NCBI RefSeq assembly: GCF_001421565.1
Contig: NZ_LMKQ01000001.1
Span: forward strand, 2,882,323 to 2,946,322
Source: Agromyces sp. Leaf222
Lineage (GTDB): Bacteria > Actinomycetota > Actinomycetes > Actinomycetales > Microbacteriaceae
DNA: 64,000 bases
Direction: 5' to 3'
The notes beneath the pieces were generated by a model. That model did not search any database. It was not told the DNA's origin and was given only the letters and a program-made list of their open reading frames with translations. Every line of letters starts with the position of its first letter. Position 1 is the stretch's first letter. A program made the translations under genes and the position numbers. Below are positions 53,477 to 62,765 of the stretch, piece by piece.

Positions 53477-54421
53477 TCACTCCGCTTCCTGCAGTTCGGG
53501 TGCGGTCCGGGGCGATGCCCCCGGGGTGATGTCGGCGTCGGATGCCGCGTCGCGGCCGGTGATCGCGAGGAACACGTCGTCGAGGCTCGGCCGCCGGATC
53601 GCGATCGTCGCGCCGGGGGCCGTGGCGGCGGGCAGCCGGTCGATGCGCTCGACGGCGGCACGGAGTCCGTGCACGGTGCCGTCGGTGGGCAACTCGGCGA
53701 GCACGGCGCCGGTCTCGTCGCGGAGCTCGACGACCTCTCCCCCGATGCGCGCCTTGAGCTCGTCGGCCGTGCCCTCGGCGGCGATGCGCCCGTGGTCGAG
53801 CACGGCGATGCGGTCGGCCAGGCGGTCGGCCTCCTCGAGGTACTGGGTCGTCAGGAACACGGTCGCCCCGTCGTCGGCGAGCGAGCGGATGACCGCCCAG
53901 AGCTCCTGGCGGCTGCGGGTGTCCAGTCCGGTCGTCGGCTCGTCGAGGAAGATCACGGGAACTGCGACGACGAGGCTGAGCGCGAGGTCGAGTCGTCGCC
54001 GCATGCCGCCCGAGTAGGTGCCGACGCGGCGGCCCGCGGCATCCGTCAGGTCGAAGCGTTCGAGGAGCTCGGCGGCGCGTGCGCGTGCGTCGCGCGCCGA
54101 CAGGCCGGAGAGCCGGCCCAGCATGACGAGGTTCTCGGTGCCCGTGAGCACCTCGTCGACCGCGGCGGACTGGCCCGTGAGGCTGATGCGGCGACGGACC
54201 TCGTCGGGGCGGGCGAGCACGTCGTGCCCGGCGACGGAGACCGTGCCCTCGTCGGGGCGCACGAGCGTCGTGAGGATGTTGATGGTCGTCGTCTTGCCCG
54301 CGCCGTTCGGCCCGAGCAGCGCGAAGATCGTGCCGGCCGGCACGGCGAGGTCCAGCCCCGCGAGCACGTCGGTGCGCCCGAAGCGCTTGCGGAGCCCGTG
54401 GGCTTCGATGGCGAGTGGCAT
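53477..54421 (-). CDS. ABC transporter ATPase, DrrA-like
   Basis: 314 residues from ATG 54421 behind GGAG; the longer frame to 54475 crosses the promoter. Walker A GPNGAGKTTT, Q-loop SLTGQSAAVDEVLTGTENL, signature YSGGMRRRLDLALSL, Walker B VIFLDEPTTGLD and H-loop TTQYLEEADRLADRI. The C-terminal domain ending in PSLDDVFLAITG is the DrrA type. The gene is divergent from its likely TetR repressor and coupled to the permease. Confidence 0.93.
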   Translation of the reverse strand: MPLAIEAHGLRKRFGRTDVLAGLDLAVPAGTIFALLGPNGAGKTTTINILTTLVRPDEGTVSVAGHDVLARPDEVRRRISLTGQSAAVDEVLTGTENLVMLGRLSGLSARDARARAAELLERFDLTDAAGRRVGTYSGGMRRRLDLALSLVVAVPVIFLDEPTTGLDTRSRQELWAVIRSLADDGATVFLTTQYLEEADRLADRIAVLDHGRIAAEGTADELKARIGGEVVELRDETGAVLAELPTDGTVHGLRAAVERIDRLPAATAPGATIAIRRPSLDDVFLAITGRDAASDADITPGASPRTAPELQEAE

Positions 54422-54456
54422 GGCTTCTCCGATCCGTTCTGTCTGCGTATGGCGCA

Positions 54457-54513
54457 AACTGTTTATGTGATCCACAGTTGTTTAACCTATACACAGTTCT
54501 AGACTGTCGTCAA
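54457..54513 (-). promoter_or_regulatory. Exporter promoter with operator palindromes
   Basis: On the minus strand TTGACG (54508-54513) and TATAGG (54486-54491) are 16 bp apart, a good promoter for the ABC operon. The spacer is filled by ACAGT-TCTAG-ACTGT (54493-54507). A second site, AACTGT...ACAGTT (54457-54479), follows downstream. The repeated ACAGT half-site suggests two TetR-dimer operators. The region is much richer in A+T than its flanks. Confidence 0.6.
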
Positions 54514-54527
54514 CACCGATCGAACGG

Positions 54528-55598
54528 ATGTCCATGACCGAGCCGAAACCCGACCCGGAACTCCCCCGCGGCGTCGCACTCGCCTGGGGCGTCGCCGCGC
54601 ACCCGCAACGCGGGCCGAAGCGCGAGCTCTCGATCGAGCGCATCGTCGAGGTCGCCATCGAGATCGCGGATGCCGAGGGCCTCGGCGCCGTCTCGATGAG
54701 CCGCGTCGCCTCGACGCTGGGGTTCACGACGATGTCGCTCTACCGCTACGTCACGAGCAAGGACGACCTGATCCTGCTCATGCAGGAGGCCGCGAGCGAG
54801 CTGCCCGTGCCCGACGCGGCGATCGAGCATGGATGGCGCGAGGGCGTGACCTCATGGGTGCTCGGCATCCGCGCGGGGTACCAGGCGCACCCGTGGCTCG
54901 TCGACATCCCCATCTCGGGCGCCCCGCTCACGCCGAACTCGCTCATGATCGTCGACTGGTTCCTGCGCGAGGTGCGCACGCTCCCCCTCGACGACGGCGA
55001 GAAGATGGCGACCCTGCTGCTCTGCACGAGCTATGCGCGCGCCACCAGCGCCCAGGATCGCGACATCGCCCGCGCGGTCGAGGCCGGTGCGATCGCCGCG
55101 GCCACCGCCGAGCAGTCGCTCAGCGCGCTCATGGAGCTCGTGACGCCCGAGCGCTTCCCCGACCTCAGCCCGCTGTTCCGCGCGGGCTCGTACGCGGAGC
55201 CGAGCGGTGCCGACGCCGTCGCGCCCGACACCGCGACCGACTTCGTCTTCGGCCTCGAGCGGATCCTCGACGGCATCGAGACCTACGTGGCGCGGCACGC
55301 GACGGGTGCACCGGGCGCCGGCGGCTCGGCCGAGCGCGCGGCCGACCTCGCGGGCGACGACGTCGCGTCGATCCTCGCCCTCGAGCCCCCGCGCGACAAG
55401 GACGTGCGCGAGGCGGCCAAGGCCCGCCGCGAGGCCGAGAAGGCCGTGCGCGAAGCCGAGAAGGCGCTCCGCGAGGCGCAGAAGCGCGAACGCGACGCGG
55501 TCAAGCGCGCCCGCGAACGCAGCGAACGCGAGCAGGACCGCGAGTCGCGCGAGCGCGAACGCGAGCAGCGCGAGCAGGAGCGCCTGCAGCGGGGCTGA
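54528..55598 (+). CDS. TetR-family regulator with charged coiled-coil tail
   Basis: 356 residues; ATG 54528 or 54534. A Pro-rich leader is followed by the helix-turn-helix (about 36-80: IVEVAIEIADAEGLGAVSMS, then LGFTTMSLYRYVTSKDDLI) and a TetR_C_1-like ligand domain (about 95-265). The last 65 residues are almost only Arg, Glu, Ala and Lys (EAEKAVREAEKALREAQKRE), predicted as a long charged helix unusual for TetR proteins. It probably represses the divergent exporter and itself through the ACAGT sites. Confidence 0.9.
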   Translation: MSMTEPKPDPELPRGVALAWGVAAHPQRGPKRELSIERIVEVAIEIADAEGLGAVSMSRVASTLGFTTMSLYRYVTSKDDLILLMQEAASELPVPDAAIEHGWREGVTSWVLGIRAGYQAHPWLVDIPISGAPLTPNSLMIVDWFLREVRTLPLDDGEKMATLLLCTSYARATSAQDRDIARAVEAGAIAAATAEQSLSALMELVTPERFPDLSPLFRAGSYAEPSGADAVAPDTATDFVFGLERILDGIETYVARHATGAPGAGGSAERAADLAGDDVASILALEPPRDKDVREAAKARREAEKAVREAEKALREAQKRERDAVKRARERSEREQDRESREREREQREQERLQRG

Positions 55599-55615
55599 GC
55601 CGAGCGGATGCCGCG

Positions 55616-55672
55616 GGCCGGCGTCAGCGCGTCCGCGGGCCGGCCGGCTTGCGCGGCCGGCGTCAGCGCGTC
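55616..55672. repeat. 18-bp direct repeat over the prmC stop codon
   Basis: GGCCGGCGTCAGCGCGTC occurs at 55616-55633 and 55655-55672. The second copy includes the prmC stop codon (55663-55665); the first lies just downstream and carries another TGA 39 bp on, in the same frame. It fills the 64-bp gap to the convergent TetR gene. Confidence 0.7.
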
Positions 55673-56547
55673 GCGGTCGTCGCCCGATCGCGCCCGGTGA
55701 GATCGCGGTGGTGCGAGATCGCCCGCCAGCCGTCGGCCCGCAGCAGATCCGCGATCGCCGCCGACTGCGTCTCGAAGTGCTCGAACACGAGCGTGCCGCC
55801 GGGGTGCAGCAGCGCGAACGCGCGCACCGAGAGCGCCCGGATCACGTCGAGCCCGTCGACGCCGCCGTAGAGCGCGACATCCGGATCGTGCACGAGCACC
55901 TCGACGTCGCGCGGCAACTCGGCCGCGGGCACGTAGGGCGGATTCGACACGACGACCGAGACCCGGCCGTCGAGCTCGGGCAGCGCGTCGGCGAGGTCGC
56001 CGACGACGAGGTCGACCTCGGCCCCCACCTCGTCGATGTTGCGCCGGGCCCAGACGGCGGCCTCCGGCGAGAGCTCGACGGCGTGCACCTCGGCGTGCGG
56101 CACCTCTGTCGCGAGCGCCAATGCGAGCGCGCCGCTGCCCGTGCCGAGATCCACCGCGATCGGCGACGCGGCCGGCACCGCACGCAGGGCGTCGATCGCG
56201 AGCTGGGCGACCGTCTCGGTCTCGGGTCGCGGCACCAGCACGCCGGGGCCCACGAGCAGGTCGAGGCTGCGGAACGGCGCCCGGCCCGTGATGTGCTGCA
56301 ACGGCTCGCGCGCGGCGCGGCGCGCGACGACGCCCTCGAGCGCCGCGGCATCCGCTTCGCCGAGTTCGCCGCCGAGGATGAGCCTCGCCTGCACGCCGCC
56401 GCGCGACAGCCCGAGCACGTGGCCCATCAGCAGCTCGGCGTCGACCTCGGCATCGGGCACGCCGGAGGCGGTCAACCGCGAGACGATCGCCTCGCGCACC
56501 GCCCTCACCGAACGATCGTCGGCGGGCCGCGGCATCCGTGCATCCAT
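55663..56547 (-). CDS. prmC: Peptide chain release factor N5-glutamine methyltransferase
   Basis: 294 residues from ATG 56547, 7 bp behind a TACATT box. The enzyme methylates the glutamine of the GGQ motif in release factors using S-adenosylmethionine. The N-terminal helical domain has LLMGHVLGLSRG. The methyltransferase has ITGRAPFRSLDLLVGPGVLVPRPETE, DLGTGSGALALALA and the substrate-Gln motif VSNPPYVPA. Its target prfA lies about 1.7 kb away, separated by cysK-cysE on the other strand. Confidence 0.95.
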   Translation of the reverse strand: MDARMPRPADDRSVRAVREAIVSRLTASGVPDAEVDAELLMGHVLGLSRGGVQARLILGGELGEADAAALEGVVARRAAREPLQHITGRAPFRSLDLLVGPGVLVPRPETETVAQLAIDALRAVPAASPIAVDLGTGSGALALALATEVPHAEVHAVELSPEAAVWARRNIDEVGAEVDLVVGDLADALPELDGRVSVVVSNPPYVPAAELPRDVEVLVHDPDVALYGGVDGLDVIRALSVRAFALLHPGGTLVFEHFETQSAAIADLLRADGWRAISHHRDLTGRDRATTATR

Positions 56548-56560
56548 GAAATGGAATGTA
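56548..56560 (-). promoter_or_regulatory. Leaderless-type promoter of prmC
   Basis: On the minus strand TACATT (56555-56560) is followed by 7 bp and the ATG at 56547, with no ribosome site. Confidence 0.45.
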
Positions 56561-56640
56561 ATGCACGTGACCGTGAGACACCCCCGCCATAGGCTTGGCG
56601 ACGGCGTTCGCTGCCGCACCCACACCCGAGAGGAAGCCCC

Positions 56641-57576
56641 ATGGCCCAGATCTTCGACAACATCACCGAGGCCTTCGGTCGCACGCCGCTCGTGCGCCTG
56701 AACCGCGTCACCGAGGGTGCGGGCGCCACCGTGCTCGGCAAGCTCGAGTTCTACAACCCGTCCGCGAGCGTCAAGGACCGCCTCGGCATCGCCATCGTCG
56801 ACGCCGCAGAGGCCTCCGGCGAGCTCGCCCCCGGCGGCACCATCGTCGAGGGCACCAGCGGCAACACCGGCATCGCCCTCGCCATGGTCGGCGCGGCACG
56901 CGGTTACAAGGTCATCCTCGCGATGCCCGAGACCATGTCGAAGGAGCGCAAGTCGCTGCTCAAGGCCTACGGCGCCGAGCTCGTGCTCACGCCCGGCTCC
57001 GAGGGAATGAAGGGCGCCGTCGCACGCGCCGAGCAGATCGTCGCCGAGACCCCCGGCGCCGTGCTCGCCAAGCAGTTCGCCAACCAGGCCAACGTCGAGG
57101 TCCACCGCCGCACCACGGCCGAGGAGATCTGGGCCGACACCGACGGCGGCGTCGACATCTTCATCTCCGGCATCGGCACGGGCGGCACCATCTCGGGCGT
57201 CGGCCAGGTCCTCAAGGAGCGCAAGCCCGAGGTGCAGATCATCGGCGTCGAGCCCGCGGAATCCCCCATCCTCAACGGCGGCGCACCCGGCCCCCACAAG
57301 ATCCAGGGCATCGGCGCGAACTTCGTGCCCGACATCCTCGACCGCGAGGTCTACGACGAGATCTTCGACGTCAACATCGACCAGGCCGTCGCCACCGCCC
57401 GCCGCCTCGGCACCGAAGAGGGCGTCCTCGGCGGCATCTCGTCGGGTGCAACGGTCTACGCCGCGATCGAGGTCGCCAAGCGCCCCGAGAACGCCGGCAA
57501 GACCATCGTCGTGATCCTCGCGAGCTACGGTGAGCGCTACCTGTCCACGGTGCTGTACGAAGGTCTGCTTGACTGA
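56641..57576 (+). CDS. cysK: Cysteine synthase A (O-acetylserine sulfhydrylase)
   Basis: 311 residues; GAGGAAG precedes ATG 56641, and a TAGGCT box at 56592-56597 may be the -10. PLP lysine Lys45 in [21 protein letters not shown] for substrate, [13 protein letters not shown] for the PLP phosphate and GISSGA near the C-terminus. It makes cysteine from O-acetylserine and sulfide and forms the cysteine-synthase complex with CysE, whose gene follows at once. Confidence 0.97.
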   Translation: MAQIFDNITEAFGRTPLVRLNRVTEGAGATVLGKLEFYNPSASVKDRLGIAIVDAAEASGELAPGGTIVEGTSGNTGIALAMVGAARGYKVILAMPETMSKERKSLLKAYGAELVLTPGSEGMKGAVARAEQIVAETPGAVLAKQFANQANVEVHRRTTAEEIWADTDGGVDIFISGIGTGGTISGVGQVLKERKPEVQIIGVEPAESPILNGGAPGPHKIQGIGANFVPDILDREVYDEIFDVNIDQAVATARRLGTEEGVLGGISSGATVYAAIEVAKRPENAGKTIVVILASYGERYLSTVLYEGLLD

Positions 57577-57580
57577 CCGG

Positions 57581-58159
57581 GTGAGCTTCTTCTCCCGACT
57601 GAAGGAAGACCTCGCGACCGCTCGTGCGCACGACCCAGCCGCACGCAGCGATCTCGAGGTCTTCTTCGTGTACTCGGGCCTGCACGCGGTGTGGGCCTCC
57701 CGTCTGACCCACCGGCTGTGGGTCTCCGGCCTCCGCTTCCCGGCGCGGGTGATCTCGCAGCTCGCCCGGTTCCTGACCGGCATCGAGATCCACCCCGGCG
57801 CGACCATCGGCCGCCGGTTCTTCATCGACCACGGAATGGGCGTCGTCATCGGCGAGACCGCGATCATCGGCGACGACTGCATGCTCTACCACGGGGTCAC
57901 GCTCGGCGGGAAGGCGCCGCGGCACACGCCGCCCGGCACGAAGCGGCATCCGACCCTCGGCGACGGCGTCACCATCGGCGCGGGCGCGAAGGTGCTCGGC
58001 GACATCACCATCGGCGAGTGGAGCGCCGTCGGCGCCAACGCCGTCGTCACGCGCAGTGCTCCCCCGCACTCGCTGCTCGTCGGCGTGCCGGCGACCCCCC
58101 GCCCGCTGACCGCCGCCGCGGCCGACTCGTCGCGCGGCGTGCACGACTGGCACATCTAG
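57581..58159 (+). CDS. cysE: Serine O-acetyltransferase
   Basis: 192 residues from GTG 57581, 4 bp after the cysK stop; TTG 57569 is possible. The hexapeptide left-handed helix includes [30 protein letters not shown] and YHGVTLGG with the catalytic His residues. The C-terminal end ...VHDWHI finishes in Ile, the residue that CysE inserts into the CysK active site. It is the short bacterial form. It makes O-acetylserine for CysK. Confidence 0.95.
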   Translation: MSFFSRLKEDLATARAHDPAARSDLEVFFVYSGLHAVWASRLTHRLWVSGLRFPARVISQLARFLTGIEIHPGATIGRRFFIDHGMGVVIGETAIIGDDCMLYHGVTLGGKAPRHTPPGTKRHPTLGDGVTIGAGAKVLGDITIGEWSAVGANAVVTRSAPPHSLLVGVPATPRPLTAAAADSSRGVHDWHI

Positions 58160-58173
58160 GCCGACCAGACGCG

Positions 58174-58209
58174 ACGAAGGGGCGGATGCCGCGGCATCCG
58201 CCCCTTCGT
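58174..58209. terminator. Bidirectional palindromic terminator
   Basis: A perfect 36-bp palindrome, arms ACGAAGGGGCGGATGCCG and its complement, between convergent cysE and prfA. Except for the outer bases it equals the hairpin at 810-845. Confidence 0.8.
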
Positions 58210-58252
58210 GCGTTCACCGCTGCTGCGGCGAGACTAGTCTGCTTCGCTCGGG

Positions 58253-59329
58253 TCAGACCTCGGCGAGGCCGGAGAGCTGCGCCTCCTCGTCGGCCTGGAT
58301 GGCCGACTCGATGATCGGCTCGAGCGCCCCGTTCATGACCTGGTCGAGGTTGTAGGCCTTGTACCCGGTGCGATGGTCGGCGATGCGATTCTCGGGGAAG
58401 TTGTACGTGCGGATGCGCTCCGAACGGTCCATCGAGCGGATCTGCGACTTGCGGGCATCGGATGCCGCGGCGTCGAGCTCCTCCTGCTGGCGCGCGAGGA
58501 TGCGGGCGCGGAGCACGCGCATCGCGGCCTCGCGGTTCTGCAGTTGCGACTTCTCGTTCTGCATCGACACCACGATGCCGGTCGGCAGGTGCGTGATGCG
58601 CACGGCCGAGTCGGTCGTGTTCACCGACTGCCCGCCGGGGCCCGACGACCGGTAGACGTCGATCTTGAGGTCGTTCTGGTTGATCTCGACCTCTTCGGGC
58701 TCGTCGACCTCGGGGAAGACGAGCACGCCCGTGGTCGACGTGTGGATGCGGCCCTGCGTCTCGGTGACGGGCACGCGCTGCACGCGGTGCACGCCGCCCT
58801 CGTACTTCAGGTGCGCCCACACGCCCTGCGACGGGTCGGTCGCGTTCGACTTGATCGCGACCTGCACGTCTTTGTAGCCGCCGAGGTCGGACTCGTTCTG
58901 GTCGAGCAGCTCGACCTTCCACCCCTTCGACTGCGCGTACTGCATGTACATGCGGAGCAGGTCGCCGGCGAAGAGGGCGCTCTCGGCGCCACCCTCACCG
59001 CCCTTGATCTCCATGATGACGTCACGGCCGTCGTCGGGGTCGCGCGGGATCAGGAGCCGCCGAAGCCGCTCCTGAGCCTGCGCGAGACCCTCCTCGAGGG
59101 AGGGCACCTCCTCGGCGAACGCGTCGTCCTCCTTGGCCAGCTCACGAGCGGCCGCGAGATCCTCCTGCGCCTGATGCCATGCCGTGTTCGCGGCGACGAT
59201 GCGGCTGAGCTCGGCGTAGCGCCGGTTCACCTTCTTCGCGCGCGCGGCGTCGGCATGCAGCGCCGGGTCGGCGAGCGCCTCCTGGAGCTCGCCGTGCTCG
59301 ACGAGCAGGCTCTTGACGGATTCGAACAC
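58253..59329 (-). CDS. prfA: Peptide chain release factor 1
   Basis: 358 residues from GTG 59329, 7 bp after the rho stop codon; the longer frame would overlap rho. Domain 2 has the stop-codon recognition PxT-type loop ([13 protein letters not shown]), and domain 3 has [15 protein letters not shown] with the GGQ that triggers peptide release and is methylated by PrmC. It recognises UAA and UAG. Confidence 0.96.
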   Translation of the reverse strand: MFESVKSLLVEHGELQEALADPALHADAARAKKVNRRYAELSRIVAANTAWHQAQEDLAAARELAKEDDAFAEEVPSLEEGLAQAQERLRRLLIPRDPDDGRDVIMEIKGGEGGAESALFAGDLLRMYMQYAQSKGWKVELLDQNESDLGGYKDVQVAIKSNATDPSQGVWAHLKYEGGVHRVQRVPVTETQGRIHTSTTGVLVFPEVDEPEEVEINQNDLKIDVYRSSGPGGQSVNTTDSAVRITHLPTGIVVSMQNEKSQLQNREAAMRVLRARILARQQEELDAAASDARKSQIRSMDRSERIRTYNFPENRIADHRTGYKAYNLDQVMNGALEPIIESAIQADEEAQLSGLAEV

Positions 59330-59336
59330 GGATGCC

Positions 59337-61547
59337 TCAGCGGTGGTCGTGCTCGCTCGCGTGCGATGCGCCGTGGCCGTTCGCACCGACCGGCATCGAC
59401 TTCTGCATGAGCATGAGGAACTCGACGTTGGACTGGGTCTCCTTCAGGCGACCGAGCACCGCCTCGAGGGCCGGCTGCTGGTCGAGGCCCGCCAGGGCGC
59501 GACGCAGCTTCCAGGTGATCTTGACCTCGTCGGGCGAGAGCAGCATCTCTTCACGACGCGTCGACGACGCGTTGACGTCGACCGCCGGGAAGATGCGCTT
59601 GTCGGCGAGCTGGCGGCTCAGGCGCAGTTCGCTGTTGCCGGTGCCCTTGAACTCCTCGAAGATCACCTCGTCCATCTTGGAGCCGGTCTCGACGAGCGCG
59701 GTCGCGAGGATCGTGAGGGATCCGCCGTTCTCGATGTTGCGCGCGGCGCCGAAGAAGCGCTTCGGGGGGTAGAGCGCCGAGGCGTCGACACCACCGGAGA
59801 GGATGCGGCCCGAGGTGGGTGCGGCCAGGTTGTAGGCGCGGCCCAGGCGGGTGATCGAGTCGAGCAGCACGACGACGTCGTGACCGAGCTCGACGAGGCG
59901 CTTGGCGCGCTCGATGGCGAGCTCGGCGACCGTCGTGTGGTCTTCGGCCGGACGGTCGAAGGTCGAGGCGATGACCTCGCCCTTGACGGTGCGCTGCATG
60001 TCGGTGACCTCTTCGGGGCGCTCGTCGACGAGCACGACCATGAGGTGGACCTCGGGGTTGTTGATCGAGATCGCGTTCGCGATCTGCTGCAGCACGATCG
60101 TCTTGCCCGCCTTCGGGGGCGCGACGATGAGGCCGCGCTGACCCTTGCCGATGGGGGCGACGAGGTCGATGATGCGCTGGGTGAGCTTGGTGGGCTCGGT
60201 CTCGAGGCGCAGGCGCTCCTGCGGGTAGAGCGGCGTCAGCTTCTGGAACTCGACGCGTGCGCCCGACTCCTCGATGGTCTGGCCGTTGACCGAGTCGGCC
60301 TTGACCAGCGCGTTGTACTTCTGGCGGCTGTTCGACTCGCCGTCGCGCGGCTGCTTGATCGAGCCGACGACCGCGTCGCCCTTGCGCAGGTTGTACTTCT
60401 TCACCTGGCCGAGCGAGACGTAGACGTCGCTCGGGCCGGGCAGGTAGCCGGTGGTGCGGACGAACGCGTAGTTGTCGAGCACGTCGAGAATGCCCGCGAT
60501 CGGCACGAGCACGTCGTCGTCGAGGATCTCGGGCTCGAGCTCGTCGCCGCCGGTCTGGCCGCGACGCTTGCGGTCGCGGTAACGGTTGCGACGGCCCCCG
60601 TCGGCGTCGAGCGGAAGCTGCGGGTCGCCGCCGCCGCGGTTCTGCTGGCCCTGCTGGCGGTTCTCGCCCTGCTTGGGCTCGGCGTCGCCACCCTGGCGCT
60701 CCTGACGCTCGCGCGGCTGACGGCCGCCCTGCTCGTCGCCCTTGCGTGCATCGGCGTTGCCGCCGTTGCCGCCCTGCGCGTTGCCGTTCTGGGCGTCCTG
60801 GGCGTTCTTCGCGCTCTGACGGCCCTGGGTCTCTGCGCCCTTCTGGCCGTCGTCGGTCGTGCGCTCTGCGCGCTCGCGCTCTCCGCCACGGCGGCCGCGG
60901 TTGCGGCTGCGGCCCTGGCGGGGCTGCTCGGCGGGCTGCTCGCCCTCGGTCTCGGCCTGGGGCGCACGGCCGGCTTCGCCGGTCGCCGCGGCGAGCTCCT
61001 CGCGCACGGCGGCGCGAGCGGCCTCACGGGCCTCGTCGGTGTCGGTGCCGGATGCCGCGGGCACGAGGTCGACGCCCGAGGCGCCGGCGTTCGCGTGCTG
61101 GGCAGCCGCGGTCGTCGCGCTGGTCGCGCGGCGGGGCTGACGTGCCTGACGGGTGCGCGCCGGTGCGGCGGGGGCCTCGGCCTCGGCCTCGGCGGCAGGC
61201 GCTTCGGCGGGGGCGTCGAAGACGGCCGGCGCTTCGGGCGCTTCGGTCGAGACGACGGGCTCGGATGCGGCGGGAGCCTCGGCGACGGTGGGCGCCGCGT
61301 CGACGGCCGGTGCCTGCTCGGCCGCGGGAGCCTCGACCGGAGCGTCGACGGCCTCGGCCGCGTCGGCCTCGGGGGCCTCGCCCACCTGGTGGGCGGAGAT
61401 CAGGTCCACGAGGTCGCCCTTGCGCCGCTTGGAGGCGCCGGCGATGCCGAGCGAGGACGCGAGCTCCTGGAGCTCTGCGACCTTCAGCGTGGAGAGTCGG
61501 GTGCGGTTCGCCGCGCTCAGTTCAGCGTGGTCGGTTGCGTTGGTCAC
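59337..61547 (-). CDS. rho: Transcription termination factor Rho with large disordered insert
   Basis: 736 residues from GTG 61547 behind AAAGGAAC. An N-terminal RhoN/SAP-like helix domain (about 15-55, [14 protein letters not shown]) is followed by about 270 residues of low complexity: Ala/Glu/Pro-rich first, then Arg/Gly/Gln/Asn-rich. Next comes the cold-shock-like RNA-binding domain ([13 protein letters not shown]...[12 protein letters not shown]) and the ATPase with [20 protein letters not shown] and the Q-loop/R-loop near [12 protein letters not shown]. It is a hexameric RNA helicase ending untranslated transcripts. Such inserts are known in actinobacterial Rho and change RNA binding and phase behaviour. 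Confidence 0.96.
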   Translation of the reverse strand: MTNATDHAELSAANRTRLSTLKVAELQELASSLGIAGASKRRKGDLVDLISAHQVGEAPEADAAEAVDAPVEAPAAEQAPAVDAAPTVAEAPAASEPVVSTEAPEAPAVFDAPAEAPAAEAEAEAPAAPARTRQARQPRRATSATTAAAQHANAGASGVDLVPAASGTDTDEAREAARAAVREELAAATGEAGRAPQAETEGEQPAEQPRQGRSRNRGRRGGERERAERTTDDGQKGAETQGRQSAKNAQDAQNGNAQGGNGGNADARKGDEQGGRQPRERQERQGGDAEPKQGENRQQGQQNRGGGDPQLPLDADGGRRNRYRDRKRRGQTGGDELEPEILDDDVLVPIAGILDVLDNYAFVRTTGYLPGPSDVYVSLGQVKKYNLRKGDAVVGSIKQPRDGESNSRQKYNALVKADSVNGQTIEESGARVEFQKLTPLYPQERLRLETEPTKLTQRIIDLVAPIGKGQRGLIVAPPKAGKTIVLQQIANAISINNPEVHLMVVLVDERPEEVTDMQRTVKGEVIASTFDRPAEDHTTVAELAIERAKRLVELGHDVVVLLDSITRLGRAYNLAAPTSGRILSGGVDASALYPPKRFFGAARNIENGGSLTILATALVETGSKMDEVIFEEFKGTGNSELRLSRQLADKRIFPAVDVNASSTRREEMLLSPDEVKITWKLRRALAGLDQQPALEAVLGRLKETQSNVEFLMLMQKSMPVGANGHGASHASEHDHR

Positions 61548-61731
61548 TGGGTATGTTCCTTTCCCCTGGCCGCAAGAGCTGCAGGCCCAGAAGAGCTGGT
61601 CGCTGACACGTCAGAGGTCATGCGCGGAGGCGCAGACGTGCGCGAGCGAGAAAAGCAATGATTGCCGGGAATTGCACGATGCGACGTTGAACGCGAACAG
61701 TGCGTCGCTCGTCGGGTGCGCTCTCATGATA
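61548..61731 (-). promoter_or_regulatory. rho promoter and long leader
   Basis: On the minus strand TATCAT (61726-61731), close to TATAAT, is the best -10 box in the 258-bp gap between thrB and rho; no good -35 is visible. The resulting leader would be about 170 bases, long enough for autoregulation by Rho. It includes GCAAT/ATTGC inverted elements near 61655-61680. Confidence 0.4.
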
Positions 61732-61805
61732 TCACCAGACGAGCGATGCACCGATTCGTGACGCGCCCTGTGCAGAACGAAACGGAGAACGGGCTCCCGC
61801 TCGCG

Positions 61806-62765
61806 TCAGTCGGCGACTGGCGTGACGGTCGCCCCGAGGAAGTCGACGGCGAGCGGCAGCGGCTGCCACGCGGTCTCGGCGGATTCCTCGACGAGGCGCA
61901 CGGCCTCTGCGCGCGCACTCGGGTCGCTCGCGAGCACCAGGATCGACGGCCCGGCGCCCGAGACGACGGCCGGGTGGCCGGCGGCGCGGAGCACGCGGAT
62001 GAGTCGATCGGTCTCGGGCATCGCCTGCGCCCGGTAGTTCTGGTGCAGCTTGTCTTCGGTGGCCTGCAGCAGCAGTTCGGGGCTCTGGATCAGCGCCGCG
62101 ATGAGCAGGGCCGAACGCGACACGTTGAACACGGCGTCCTCGTGCGGCACCGACTCGGGCTGCAGCGAACGCGCGAGGGCGGTCGACATCTCGTGCTCGG
62201 GCACGAGCACGAGCGGCGAGACGCCGCGGTGCACGATGAGCTTCTTGTGACGGGGACCCTCGGGCGTGACCCAGGCGATCGTGAGCCCGCCGAAGAGCGC
62301 GGGCGCCACGTTGTCGGGGTGGCCCTCGAGCTCGGTCGCGATCTCGAGCAGGTCGTCGGCGCCGAGGTCGACGACGCCGGCGAGGAGCCCGGATGCCGCG
62401 ACGACACCGGCGACGATCGCCGCACCCGAGGAGCCGAGGCCCCGGCCGTGCGGGATGCTGTTGTGCGCGACGAGGCGGATCGACGGCATGTCGACGCCCG
62501 CGTGCGCGAAGGTGTGCGCAATGGCCCGCACGACGAGGTGCGTCTCGTCGAGCGGCACCTCGCCCTCGCCGACGCCGTGCACCTCGATCTCGTGGGTCGG
62601 GCCGTTCGTGACCCCGACCTCGAGCTCGTCGTAGCGCGCGAGCGCGAGTCCGAGCGTGTCGAAGCCCGGCCCGAGGTTCGCGCTCGTCGCGGGAACCTTG
62701 ACGTGCACGCGACGACCGACGAGGTCGACCGGGCCTGCGCTCGTCGCGGGCGCGGACGTGCTCAT
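61806..62765 (-). CDS. thrB: Homoserine kinase
   Basis: 319 residues from ATG 62765, overlapping the thrC stop (ATGA). GHMP-kinase motifs: VKVPATSANLGPGFDTLGLAL at the start, the ATP loop IPHGRGLGSSGAAIVAGV and the C-terminal AGHPAVVSGAGPSILVL. It phosphorylates homoserine for ThrC. Last gene of the hom-thrC-thrB operon. Confidence 0.96.
   Translation of the reverse strand: MSTSAPATSAGPVDLVGRRVHVKVPATSANLGPGFDTLGLALARYDELEVGVTNGPTHEIEVHGVGEGEVPLDETHLVVRAIAHTFAHAGVDMPSIRLVAHNSIPHGRGLGSSGAAIVAGVVAASGLLAGVVDLGADDLLEIATELEGHPDNVAPALFGGLTIAWVTPEGPRHKKLIVHRGVSPLVLVPEHEMSTALARSLQPESVPHEDAVFNVSRSALLIAALIQSPELLLQATEDKLHQNYRAQAMPETDRLIRVLRAAGHPAVVSGAGPSILVLASDPSARAEAVRLVEESAETAWQPLPLAVDFLGATVTPVAD

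Noticed and set aside
61548..61805. Threonine or other amino-acid attenuator upstream of rho
   Set aside because: No leader peptide with repeated codons and no clear terminator/antiterminator pair could be drawn.
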